DNA from: Smithellaceae bacterium
Lineage (GTDB): Bacteria > Desulfobacterota > Syntrophia > Syntrophales > Smithellaceae
Reading direction: 5' to 3'
Assembly (NCBI GenBank): GCA_028704195.1
Contig: JAQVLL010000117.1
Location: 1 to 6,562, forward strand
DNA: 6,562 bases
The position numbers were made by a program, and so were the translations under genes. How positions within the stretch are numbered: position 1 is the stretch's first letter; each line of letters starts with the position of its first letter. The notes beneath the pieces are model-generated. The model was not told the origin of the DNA. It ran no database searches and saw nothing but the letters and a program-made list of their open reading frames with translations. This document shows positions 1-6,562 of the stretch, one piece after another.

Positions 1-1
1 C

Positions 2-451
2 GCCTATGTCGGCGACGGCAACAATGTTGCCAACAGCTGGATTGAAGCGGCAGCGCATCTTCCTTTTGAATTGACGCTGGCCTGTCCGGAGGGGTATGAT
101 CCCGACAAACGGATCATGGAAGAGAGCCGGAAGAACGGGAAAGGTTCCGTAAGGCTGTATCGCGATCCCCGTGAAGCCGTTAAAAACGCGGATGTCCTCT
201 ACACGGACGTCTGGACAAGCATGGGGCAGGAAGCCGAATCACAGGAGCGGAAAAGAACATTCAGGGATTATCAGATTAACGCTGATCTTCTGGCTGTGGC
301 AAAGAAAGATGCCATTGTAATGCATTGTCTGCCTGCGCACCGCGGCGAAGAAATTACCGCTGACGTAATTGACGGACCGCAGTCCGTCGTGATCGATGAA
401 GCGGAAAACCGTCTGCACGTACAAAAGGCTGTATTAGAAATCTTGATTTAG
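2..451 (+). CDS. argF: Ornithine carbamoyltransferase, C-terminal half (5' end cut by window edge)
   Basis: This cytoplasmic enzyme joins carbamoyl phosphate and ornithine to make citrulline, the sixth step of arginine synthesis. The frame is open from base 2, so only about 149 C-terminal residues, the ornithine-binding domain of a roughly 300-residue protein, are in the window. It begins inside the motif AYVGDGNNVANSW, whose second Asn normally contacts ornithine. It continues to the SMG loop (DVWTSMG, bases about 206-226) and the HCLPAH motif with the ornithine-site cysteine (bases 323-340). The SMG loop and HCLPAHRGEE together favour a true ornithine rather than an aspartate or N-acetylornithine enzyme. 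The TAG stop (449-451) overlaps the argG ribosome binding site, so the two genes are probably translationally coupled. The TTG at 71 is an internal Leu codon, not a start. Nothing looks broken. Identity is secure; only the N-terminal carbamoyl-phosphate domain is unseen. Confidence 0.96.
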   Translation, partial: AYVGDGNNVANSWIEAAAHLPFELTLACPEGYDPDKRIMEESRKNGKGSVRLYRDPREAVKNADVLYTDVWTSMGQEAESQERKRTFRDYQINADLLAVAKKDAIVMHCLPAHRGEEITADVIDGPQSVVIDEAENRLHVQKAVLEILI

Positions 452-455
452 GAGG
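450..455 (+). promoter_or_regulatory. Ribosome binding site of argG, overlapping the argF stop codon
   Basis: A perfect AGGAGG lies at 450-455, sharing two bases with the argF TAG stop. It sits only one base before the ATG at 457 but seven bases before the GTG at 463. Seven is normal spacing, so this site argues for the GTG start of argG. The overlap also suggests that ribosomes finishing argF restart on argG. Confidence 0.8.
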
Positions 456-462
456 AATGGTT

Positions 463-1677
463 GTGGCAAGTAAAATTAAAAAAGTGGTCTTGGCGTATTC
501 CGGCGGACTGGACACATCCGTGATTGTTCGCTGGCTCATTGAAACGTATAAATGTGAAGTGATCTGCTTTGCGGCCGATGTGGGGCAGAAAGAAGAATTG
601 ACGGGATTGAAGAAAAAAGCAATCAGCACAGGCGCCAGTAAAATATACATCGAAGATCTGAGGGAAGAATTCGCACGTGATTTTGTTTTTCCGGCATTGC
701 GCGCCAACGCGATCTATGAGGGAACCTATTTACTCGGAACCTCGCTTGCCAGACCTCTGATTGCTAAAAAGCAAATCGAAATTGCCAGAAAGGAAAAGGC
801 GGATTCCGTCTGCCACGGAGCGACCGGCAAGGGCAACGATCAGGTGCGTTTTGAACTGACCTACATCGCGCTCAATCCCAAAATCAATATCATCTCCGCC
901 TGGAAGGACGACAACTGGACATTTGATTCCCGTGAATCCATGTTCGATTATGCCGAAAAACATAACATTCCTCTTCCGCTGACCAAGGCCAAGCCTTACA
1001 GTTCCGACCGCAATCTGCTGCACATTTCGCATGAGGGCGCCATTTTGGAAGATACCTGGGCGGAGCCGCCGGAAGATATTTTTGTGCTGACAAAGTCGCC
1101 CGAAGCCGCGCCGGACAGGCCGACATACGTGGAAATCAGTTTTGTGAAGGGAAATCCGGTGGCAATCGACGGCAAGAAGATGTCACCGGCCAAATTAATG
1201 GAGCACATGAATATCCTGGCCGGCAACAACGGGATCGGCCGAATGGATATGGTGGAAAACCGTTTTGTCGGCATGAAATCTCGGGGTGTTTATGAAACTC
1301 CCGGCGGGACGGTATTATGGGCGGCGCACCGGGCGGTGGAGTCCATTACGATGGATCGCGAAGTGATGCTGATGCGCGACTCCCTCATTCCGAAGTATGC
1401 CCAGCTGGCCTATAACGGCTTCTGGTATTCTCCTGAAATGAAAACGCTTCAGGCGTACATTGACGCCACGCAGGAAAACGTCAACGGCACGGCAAGGATG
1501 AAACTTTACAAGGGCAATTGCATCGTTGTCGGGCGCAAATCGCCGAACTCGCTGTACAGTGAGGCTTTTGCCACATTTGAGAAGGATCAGGTCTATAACC
1601 AGATGGACGCGACCGGATTTATCCGTCTCAACGGACTCAGATTGCGGATTCAAAATATATTGAAAAACAAACCCTGA
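463..1677 (+). CDS. argG: Argininosuccinate synthase
   Basis: This enzyme condenses citrulline and aspartate with ATP to form argininosuccinate, the seventh step of arginine synthesis, in the cytoplasm. The predicted 404 residues match the usual ~400. The N-type ATP pyrophosphatase loop AYSGGLDTS is at residues 11-19. The substrate-binding stretch GATGKGNDQVRFE starts at residue 119. Further conserved blocks follow: SSDRNLLHISHEG, MSPAKLMEHMN, NGIGRMDMVENR, and KSRGVYETPGGT. I place the start at GTG 463, giving MASKIKKVV, because AGGAGG at 450-455 is seven bases upstream. The in-frame ATG at 457 almost touches the AGGAGG. The gene lies 11 bases after argF and 19 bases before argH, as expected of one operon. 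No frameshift or missing motif is seen. Function is very secure; the exact start is likely. Confidence 0.97.
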   Translation: MASKIKKVVLAYSGGLDTSVIVRWLIETYKCEVICFAADVGQKEELTGLKKKAISTGASKIYIEDLREEFARDFVFPALRANAIYEGTYLLGTSLARPLIAKKQIEIARKEKADSVCHGATGKGNDQVRFELTYIALNPKINIISAWKDDNWTFDSRESMFDYAEKHNIPLPLTKAKPYSSDRNLLHISHEGAILEDTWAEPPEDIFVLTKSPEAAPDRPTYVEISFVKGNPVAIDGKKMSPAKLMEHMNILAGNNGIGRMDMVENRFVGMKSRGVYETPGGTVLWAAHRAVESITMDREVMLMRDSLIPKYAQLAYNGFWYSPEMKTLQAYIDATQENVNGTARMKLYKGNCIVVGRKSPNSLYSEAFATFEKDQVYNQMDATGFIRLNGLRLRIQNILKNKP

Positions 1678-1696
1678 TTGCGCGGAGAACAGATGC

Positions 1697-3085
1697 ATGG
1701 CGGTAAGAAAAAAACCATGGGCGGGACGTTTTGAACAGGACACGGCCAAAAGCGTCGAGAAATTTACCTGTTCGCTGCATTACGATTCGAGACTGTATCG
1801 ATACGACATCGAGGGGTCCATCGCCCACGCGACGATGCTGGCCGATTCGGGCATTATCGCCCGGAAGGAAGCCGGGGCAATTGTTCGCGGCCTGAAAAGC
1901 ATTCTGCGAGACATGGAAAAGGGCAAATTCGTCTTTGACCCGGCCGACGAAGATATTCACATGTCTGTGGAAAAGGAGCTGATCCGCCGGATCGGTGACG
2001 CAGGCGGGAAACTGCATACCGCGCGCAGCCGCAACGATCAGATTGCTCTGGATGTGCGGCTTTTTCTGCGCGGGGAGATTCAGGCCGTTGCGGAGCTGCT
2101 TGCCGGATTGCAACATCAGCTGGTGAAAATGGCCGGGAGCGAGATTAAGACCATTATGCCCGGATACACACATATGCAGAAGGCGCAGCCGGTGCTTTTA
2201 TCCCATTATTTTCTGGCATTCGCGGAAATGTTTGCCCGCGACGAGCAAAGGTTTTCGGACTGCGGAAAGAGGCTCAACATTATGCCGCTCGGTTCCGCGG
2301 CGCTGGCCGGAACCGGACTGCCGATTGATCGAAGCCGGACCGCGAAACTTCTTAACTTCCCGGCCGTGAGCGCGAACAGCATGGATACGGTGGCGGACAG
2401 GGACTATATTGCGGAATTTATTTTTGCGGCTTCACTCACCATGATGCATCTGAGCCGCTTTTGCGAGGACCTGGTGTTGTGGTCTTCCGATGAATTCGGT
2501 TTTGCCGAAATTTCAGATGCGTACACCACGGGCAGCAGCATCATGCCCCAGAAGAAAAACCCGGACATCGCGGAGCTGATCCGGGGTAAAACCGCACGGG
2601 TCTATGGTGATCTGGTCGCAATCCTGACGCTGCTCAAGGGGCTGCCCATGACCTACAACCGTGACCTGCAGGAAGACAAGGAGCCTCTTTTTGACGCGGT
2701 GGATACCGTTCGGGATTGCCTCGCCATTTTTTCTGAAATGCTGGTTCACACAAAGTTTAACTCCGAAAGAATGCGTGAAGCAGCAGGCGGGGGCTTTTCC
2801 ACCGCAACGGACGTGGCTGAATATCTGGTCCAACAGGGGGTCCCTTTTCGCCAGGCGCATGAAATCGTCGGCCGTATCGTTGCCCATTGTGTCAAAAGCA
2901 AAAAGACGTTTGCCGTTCTGGGTCTGAAGGATTATCAGAAATTTTACACGGGATTCAAAGAAGACATTGTTTCCAGGATAAAACTGGAGAATTCCGTCAA
3001 TGCGCGAAGGCATCGCGGCGGCACGGCGACATCGGCTGTAAAGGAAAGGATACGGGAATTTGAAAAAAGGTTCGGTAAAAAATAA
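1697..3085 (+). CDS. argH: Argininosuccinate lyase
   Basis: This enzyme splits argininosuccinate into arginine and fumarate, the last step of arginine synthesis. It belongs to the fumarase/aspartase superfamily and normally acts as a cytoplasmic homotetramer. The 462 residues fit the family. The N-terminus carries the typical KPWAGRF. The conserved stretch HTARSRNDQIALDV covers residues 107-120. GYTHMQKAQP contains the likely catalytic His159. The superfamily signature GSSIMPQKKNPD begins at residue 279 and includes the mobile-loop catalytic serine, about Ser281. The ATG at 1697 has GGAGA at 1684-1688, eight bases upstream. The ATG at 1693 is out of frame. The last 26 bases overlap the following lipoprotein gene in another frame. 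All key residues are present, so I expect an active enzyme. Confidence 0.97.
   Translation: MAVRKKPWAGRFEQDTAKSVEKFTCSLHYDSRLYRYDIEGSIAHATMLADSGIIARKEAGAIVRGLKSILRDMEKGKFVFDPADEDIHMSVEKELIRRIGDAGGKLHTARSRNDQIALDVRLFLRGEIQAVAELLAGLQHQLVKMAGSEIKTIMPGYTHMQKAQPVLLSHYFLAFAEMFARDEQRFSDCGKRLNIMPLGSAALAGTGLPIDRSRTAKLLNFPAVSANSMDTVADRDYIAEFIFAASLTMMHLSRFCEDLVLWSSDEFGFAEISDAYTTGSSIMPQKKNPDIAELIRGKTARVYGDLVAILTLLKGLPMTYNRDLQEDKEPLFDAVDTVRDCLAIFSEMLVHTKFNSERMREAAGGGFSTATDVAEYLVQQGVPFRQAHEIVGRIVAHCVKSKKTFAVLGLKDYQKFYTGFKEDIVSRIKLENSVNARRHRGGTATSAVKERIREFEKRFGKK
3041..3050 (+). promoter_or_regulatory. Ribosome binding site for the lipoprotein gene, inside the end of argH
   Basis: The purine-rich run AAGGAAAGGA at 3041-3050 lies within argH, nine bases before the TTG at 3060. 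It supports TTG 3060 as the lipoprotein start. The later in-frame ATG at 3099 has only a G-run almost touching it and would remove the basic end of the signal peptide. Confidence 0.6.
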
Positions 3086-3494
3086 AATATTATGGGGCAT
3101 GGCCCTGGTTATTTTGCTTGCCGGTTGTGGATTGAAAGCCAATCCGGTGCCGCTGGTGACTGCTGCTTTACCGGTGCCGTTTGCGGAGAAATTGACGGCG
3201 AAGGCCGATGAGAATGCCGTCGTGCTGACCTGGACCCTGAACGATTCTGCCGGCAGAACCCGGTATATTGACATCGGGAGAAGCCGGTTGGGCAGTACGG
3301 AAAATGTGTGCAAAGACTGTCCGCGAACCTTTGAAAACATCGGACAGTTAAGGGTTGATGACCGTAAGAAAACTGAATACAGTTTTACCGATATCCTTAC
3401 GGAAAAAGGCCAGACATACAGTTACCGCTTAAAAGTCTGTGATGAGGCTGACATCTGCAGTGAATCGCAGATGGTAGAAGCCCGGATGAAATAA
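3060..3494 (+). CDS. Small lipoprotein with a fibronectin type III-like domain
   Basis: I do not recognise a named gene. The 144-residue product has a clear lipoprotein signal: a basic n-region (Lys 2, 3, 7, 9), a hydrophobic segment at about 10-21, and the lipobox LAGC with the lipidated Cys23. No Asp follows that Cys; the next residues are GLKANPVPL. In a Gram-negative cell this suggests the outer membrane, facing the periplasm. Residues about 42-143 look like one fibronectin type III sandwich, with strands near VVLTWTL, TRYIDIGRS and TYSYRLKVCD and the FN3-like ending SESQMVEARM. A CxxC pair (Cys84, Cys87) and two more cysteines (127, 133) are unusual and could form disulfides. The start is taken as TTG 3060, backed by AAGGAAAGGA nine bases upstream. 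It overlaps argH by 26 bases, pointing to coupled translation. The CGLK after the lipobox resembles LptM/YifL, but the rest does not. A binding or structural role is possible; function is unknown. Confidence 0.85.
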   Translation: MKKGSVKNKILWGMALVILLAGCGLKANPVPLVTAALPVPFAEKLTAKADENAVVLTWTLNDSAGRTRYIDIGRSRLGSTENVCKDCPRTFENIGQLRVDDRKKTEYSFTDILTEKGQTYSYRLKVCDEADICSESQMVEARMK

Positions 3495-3519
3495 ACAAAA
3501 TTTCAGGAGGCGCATTGTT

Positions 3520-4401
<882 letters not shown>

Positions 4402-4419
4402 GGGAATGAATTGTCATCC

Positions 4420-4425
4420 GAGGAG
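4420..4425 (+). promoter_or_regulatory. Ribosome binding site of dapB
   Basis: GAGGAG at 4420-4425 lies eight bases before the ATG at 4434. The in-frame GTG at 4425 overlaps this site by one base and so cannot use it. The site therefore sets the dapB start at 4434. Confidence 0.75.
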
Positions 4426-4433
4426 TGGAGTTT

Positions 4434-5246
4434 ATGGTTAAAGCTATCGTTACAGGCGCAGGCGGAAAAATGGGCGGAAGGATCATCACTCTGATTTCAG
4501 CATTGGAAGATATCCGGGTTGTCGGGGCCATCGAAGTGGCGGGCCACCCGATCATCGGAAGAAATGTCGGCCATTCACTGGGCTGGGGCACATCAAGCGT
4601 GACGGTCGGTAGTCAACTGGCTGACTGCATTGATCAGGCGGATGTGGTGATCGATTTTACAAATCATGAAGCCTCTCTGCACTATCTGGAAATTGCCAGC
4701 GAGAAAAATCGAAGTATCGTCATCGGTTCAACAGGGTTTACTCCCGCTGAAATGAATATCGTTAAACGGCTAGCGGAAAAGACCCGATGTGTCCTTTCTC
4801 CGAACATGAGCGTCGGCGTCAATGTCATGCTGAAAGTGCTTGAGTATTGTTCCGGTATTTTCGGTGATGATTATGATGTTGAAATCCTGGAGGCTCACCA
4901 CCATTCCAAAAAGGACGCGCCAAGCGGAACTGCAATGCAGATGGCGCAGGTGATTGCCGACAAACTGGGCCGCGATCTGGGAAAAGAAGCAGTTTATACC
5001 CGCAAGGGAATTATCGGAGAAAGAACCAGGACGGAAATCGGCATTCAGACCCTTCGGGCAGGTGACATTGCCGGCGAACATACCGTGATGTTCGGCGGGA
5101 TTGGAGAGAGGTTGGAAGTGACGCATCGGGCGTACAGTCGGGATAATTTCGCCAAAGGTGCAATTCGTGCGGCACAATGGATTGTTCATCAGGAAAACGG
5201 TCTGTATGACATGCAGGATGTTTTGGGCTTGAGAGAGATCAAATAA
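4434..5246 (+). CDS. dapB: 4-hydroxy-tetrahydrodipicolinate reductase
   Basis: This enzyme reduces the DapA product with NAD(P)H to tetrahydrodipicolinate, the second step of the diaminopimelate branch. The 270 residues compare with 273 in E. coli. The Rossmann dinucleotide loop GAGGKMG is at residues 8-14. VIDFTNHEA (about 72-80) and IGSTGF (about 97-102) follow, then SPNMSVGVNV (122-131). The catalytic segment EAHHHSKKDAPSGTA (153-167) holds His155 and Lys159, matching E. coli His159 and Lys163. The C-terminal domain ends with the expected GERLEVTHRA and a final helix. ATG 4434 is chosen over GTG 4425 because the GAGGAG ribosome site ends at 4425. It lies 32 bases after dapA and surely works with it. 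The cofactor preference (NADH or NADPH) is not clear from the sequence. Confidence 0.97.
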   Translation: MVKAIVTGAGGKMGGRIITLISALEDIRVVGAIEVAGHPIIGRNVGHSLGWGTSSVTVGSQLADCIDQADVVIDFTNHEASLHYLEIASEKNRSIVIGSTGFTPAEMNIVKRLAEKTRCVLSPNMSVGVNVMLKVLEYCSGIFGDDYDVEILEAHHHSKKDAPSGTAMQMAQVIADKLGRDLGKEAVYTRKGIIGERTRTEIGIQTLRAGDIAGEHTVMFGGIGERLEVTHRAYSRDNFAKGAIRAAQWIVHQENGLYDMQDVLGLREIK

Positions 5247-5271
5247 GCCAAATGGATTCATATTGGATGGC

Positions 5272-5787
5272 ATGATCAGTTATATAGGAATCGGTTCAAA
5301 TCTCGGCGATTCCCTGGCAAACTGCAAAGAAGCCGTTGCAAGACTGTCAGGTATTCCGGAAACAGTACTGGAGCGAGTGTCGTCTTTTTATAAAACCGAA
5401 CCGGTAACCGACTTTCCGACTGCTGACGATGTTCAGGATGTCCTGATAAACCAGGACTGGTTCACCAATGCGGCGGCGGAAATCCGCACGTTGCTTTCGC
5501 CGCGGGATCTTTTAAGGGGATTGCAGGATATTGAAAAGGCGATGGGGAGGGTTCGGACGTTTGCGGGCGCTCCTCGTGTCATTGATCTCGACTTGCTTTT
5601 GTACGGACAGGAGGTCATCAACGAAAAAGATCTTGTCGTTCCACATCGGGCAATGCATAAGCGTCGGTTTGTACTGGAGCCTTTATGTGAGATTGCTTCC
5701 TACGCGATTCATCCTTTGTTCGGGGTTTCGATGCGCGGTCTGAAAGACCGGCTGGAAGATGAGAAAAAGGTCGGGATTTATCAATAA
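5272..5787 (+). CDS. folK: 2-amino-4-hydroxy-6-hydroxymethyldihydropteridine pyrophosphokinase (HPPK)
   Basis: HPPK transfers pyrophosphate from ATP to 6-hydroxymethyl-7,8-dihydropterin, preparing it for joining to p-aminobenzoate in folate synthesis. The product is 171 residues; the family is usually about 155-175. Visible motifs are the start ISYIGIGSNLGD, the SSFYKTEPV block (37-45), GRVR (92-95), and the signature APRVIDLDLLLYG (100-112). Asp105 and Asp107 should bind the two Mg ions, and VPHRAMHKRRFVLEPL follows. Two oddities stand out. The usual GPR of the signature reads APR. About 15 residues (46-60, TDFPTADDVQDVLIN) separate the TEPV block from QDWFTNAA, longer than the E. coli equivalent as I recall it. 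The start is uncertain: ATG 5272 gives the family-like beginning, while the in-frame TTG at 5263 would add three residues. Neither has a strong ribosome site, so coupling to dapB, which ends 25 bases upstream, is likely. Identity is secure. Confidence 0.93.
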   Translation: MISYIGIGSNLGDSLANCKEAVARLSGIPETVLERVSSFYKTEPVTDFPTADDVQDVLINQDWFTNAAAEIRTLLSPRDLLRGLQDIEKAMGRVRTFAGAPRVIDLDLLLYGQEVINEKDLVVPHRAMHKRRFVLEPLCEIASYAIHPLFGVSMRGLKDRLEDEKKVGIYQ

Positions 5788-5805
5788 TTCAAGAAGAAGG
5801 TTATT

Positions 5806-6069
5806 ATGAACATCATGAAAGTTGTGGTCATTTTAGTTGTTCTTTACATTGTTTACAGGATTGTAAGAATGATGGGAAGGGCAAAAGTAGAAAAGGTGAA
5901 AGGGTATCGTGTGGACGATAAATCGCCTGCGGGAGAAGATCTTGTGCAGGATCCTTTCTGCCGAACTTATGTTCCCAAGAGCCAGGCATTCGTAAGAGAG
6001 ATCGACGGACGCCAGTACTTCTTCTGCAGCCGGGAATGCTGTGAGAAGTATCTTTCAGAGAAAAAATAA
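5806..6069 (+). CDS. Small membrane-anchored cysteine-rich protein with YHS/TRASH-like C-terminus
   Basis: This 87-residue protein has no gene name I recognise. Residues about 5-20 form one hydrophobic helix (VVVILVVLYIVYRIV). A basic stretch (RMMGRAKVEKVKG) comes next, so the C-terminal part should stay in the cytoplasm. Residues 47-83 carry VQDPFCRTYVPKSQA and, after IDGRQ, YFFCSRECCEKYL. This pattern, DPxC followed by YFCSxxCxxKY, resembles the YHS and TRASH treble-clef modules that bind metals, and small PP0621-like proteins. Cys52, Cys74 and Cys78 or Cys79 are candidate ligands. The ATG at 5806 has AAGG at 5797-5800, five bases upstream. The gene lies 18 bases after folK and 24 before the transaldolase, so it is probably cotranscribed. 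A metal-binding or redox role is possible but unproven, and its neighbours do not point to a specific partner. Confidence 0.88.
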   Translation: MNIMKVVVILVVLYIVYRIVRMMGRAKVEKVKGYRVDDKSPAGEDLVQDPFCRTYVPKSQAFVREIDGRQYFFCSRECCEKYLSEKK

Positions 6070-6093
6070 AGAATCAAAAATTCAGGGGGAAAT

Positions 6094-6562
6094 ATGAAAT
6101 TTTTTATTGACACGGCGAATGTTGCGGAAATAAAAGAAGGGTTGTCCTTAGGGATGGTGGACGGCGTCACGACCAATCCGTCGCTTATTTCCAAAGAAAA
6201 AAGAGGCTTTGATGCCGTTGTGAGGGAGATTCTGGAAATTGTCGAAGGACCGGTCAGTCTGGAGGTTGTTTCCCTGGAGGCAAAGGGCATGTTTGCCGAA
6301 GGGAAGAAGCTCGCGCGTCTTGGTGAACAGGTCGTAATTAAAGTCCCAATGACCACGGAAGGCCTCAAGGCAACCAAAATGTTTGCCGACGAAGGAATAG
6401 ACGTCAATCAGACATTGATTTTTTCGCCGCTTCAGGCCCTGATGGCGGCAAAGGCAGGTGCCGCGTATGCAAGCCCGTTTGTCGGACGTCTGGATGATAT
6501 CGCACATGACGGCATGGAACTGGCAGGGCAGATTCTCGATATTTATGGCAACTACGGGTATG
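6094..6562 (+). CDS. tal: Transaldolase, small TalC/FSA-like type (3' end cut by window edge)
   Basis: This enzyme of the pentose phosphate pathway moves a dihydroxyacetone unit between sugar phosphates. About 156 of an expected ~215 residues are present. MKFFIDTANVAEIKEG opens the barrel, DGVTTNPSLI follows, and Lys83 in VVIKVPMT is the Schiff-base lysine (Lys85 in E. coli FSA). Two positions separate transaldolase from fructose-6-phosphate aldolase. Where FSA has Gln59 and Tyr131, this protein has Glu57 (SLEVVS) and Phe129 (SPFVGRLDD), as transaldolases do. I therefore prefer transaldolase, although databases often call such proteins FSA-like. One mild oddity is NQTLIFS where NVTLIFS is common. 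The ATG at 6094 has AGGGGG at 6084-6089, four bases upstream. It follows the small cysteine protein by 24 bases and appears to belong to the same transcription unit. Confidence 0.94.
   Translation, partial: MKFFIDTANVAEIKEGLSLGMVDGVTTNPSLISKEKRGFDAVVREILEIVEGPVSLEVVSLEAKGMFAEGKKLARLGEQVVIKVPMTTEGLKATKMFADEGIDVNQTLIFSPLQALMAAKAGAAYASPFVGRLDDIAHDGMELAGQILDIYGNYGY

Noticed and set aside
1637..2173. Minus-strand open frame of 178 codons opposite the argG-argH junction
   Set aside because: It is antisense to the conserved argH N-terminal region, without recognisable motifs or an independent context.
2661..2927. Plus-strand 88-codon frame inside argH
   Set aside because: It is an alternate-frame shadow of the conserved argH C-terminal domain and lacks any recognisable domain.
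2513..3340. Long minus-strand open frame (275 codons) opposite argH and the lipoprotein gene
   Set aside because: It lies antisense to two well-supported genes, shows no recognisable domain, and is explained by codon bias on the coding strand.
4406..4441. Eleven-codon ATG frame between dapA and dapB, a possible leader peptide
   Set aside because: The AGG before it is only two bases away. There is no run of regulatory codons and no attenuator-like hairpin. It overlaps the dapB start by chance.
5247..5271. Short repeated TGGAT and weak CCAA/TTGG symmetry between dapB and folK, a possible terminator or operator
   Set aside because: The pairing is only about four bases with mismatches inside and no T-run follows, so it is not convincing as a hairpin or binding site.
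5531..5743. Plus-strand 70-codon frame inside folK
   Set aside because: It overlaps the conserved FolK signature in another frame and has no ribosome site or recognisable motif.

Overview
The window is a gene-dense stretch of bacterial chromosome. Nine genes all lie on the + strand, with gaps of only about 10-30 bases or short overlaps. Base composition is moderate (roughly half GC by eye). ATG starts dominate, with a probable GTG for argG and a TTG for the lipoprotein, and most genes have clear AGGAGG-like ribosome binding sites. The order argF-argG-argH-small lipoprotein-dapA-dapB resembles, from memory, the merged arginine/lysine biosynthesis cluster of Geobacter and related Deltaproteobacteria (Desulfobacterota, including Syntrophus-like lineages). 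I therefore suggest that kind of organism. This is inference, not a database result.

Layout. Positions 2-451 hold the C-terminal half of ornithine carbamoyltransferase (argF, cut by the left edge). Argininosuccinate synthase (argG, 463-1677) and argininosuccinate lyase (argH, 1697-3085) follow, giving the last three steps from ornithine to arginine. A lipoprotein gene (3060-3494) overlaps the end of argH by 26 bases. It encodes a lipobox and a fibronectin-III-like domain with a CxxC motif. Next come dapA (3520-4401) and dapB (4434-5246), the first two committed steps from aspartate semialdehyde to diaminopimelate and lysine. The right part holds folK (5272-5787, folate synthesis), a small membrane-anchored cysteine-rich YHS/TRASH-like protein (5806-6069), and the first ~156 codons of a small transaldolase (6094 to the right edge, sugar phosphate metabolism).

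The genes look like one long housekeeping transcription unit. No promoter, terminator, RNA gene, mobile element, repeat array or CRISPR was found, and no gene-free stretch exceeds about 40 bases. Five core enzymes keep the catalytic motifs I could check, and the part of argF in the window keeps its ornithine-binding motifs. FolK has one altered motif and a possible insert.

I see no clear new biological system. The points most worth a second look are the FN3-like lipoprotein nested in the amino-acid operon, the small cysteine-rich membrane protein, the absence of lysA at its expected place, the unusual spacer and APR motif in FolK, and three start-site corrections.
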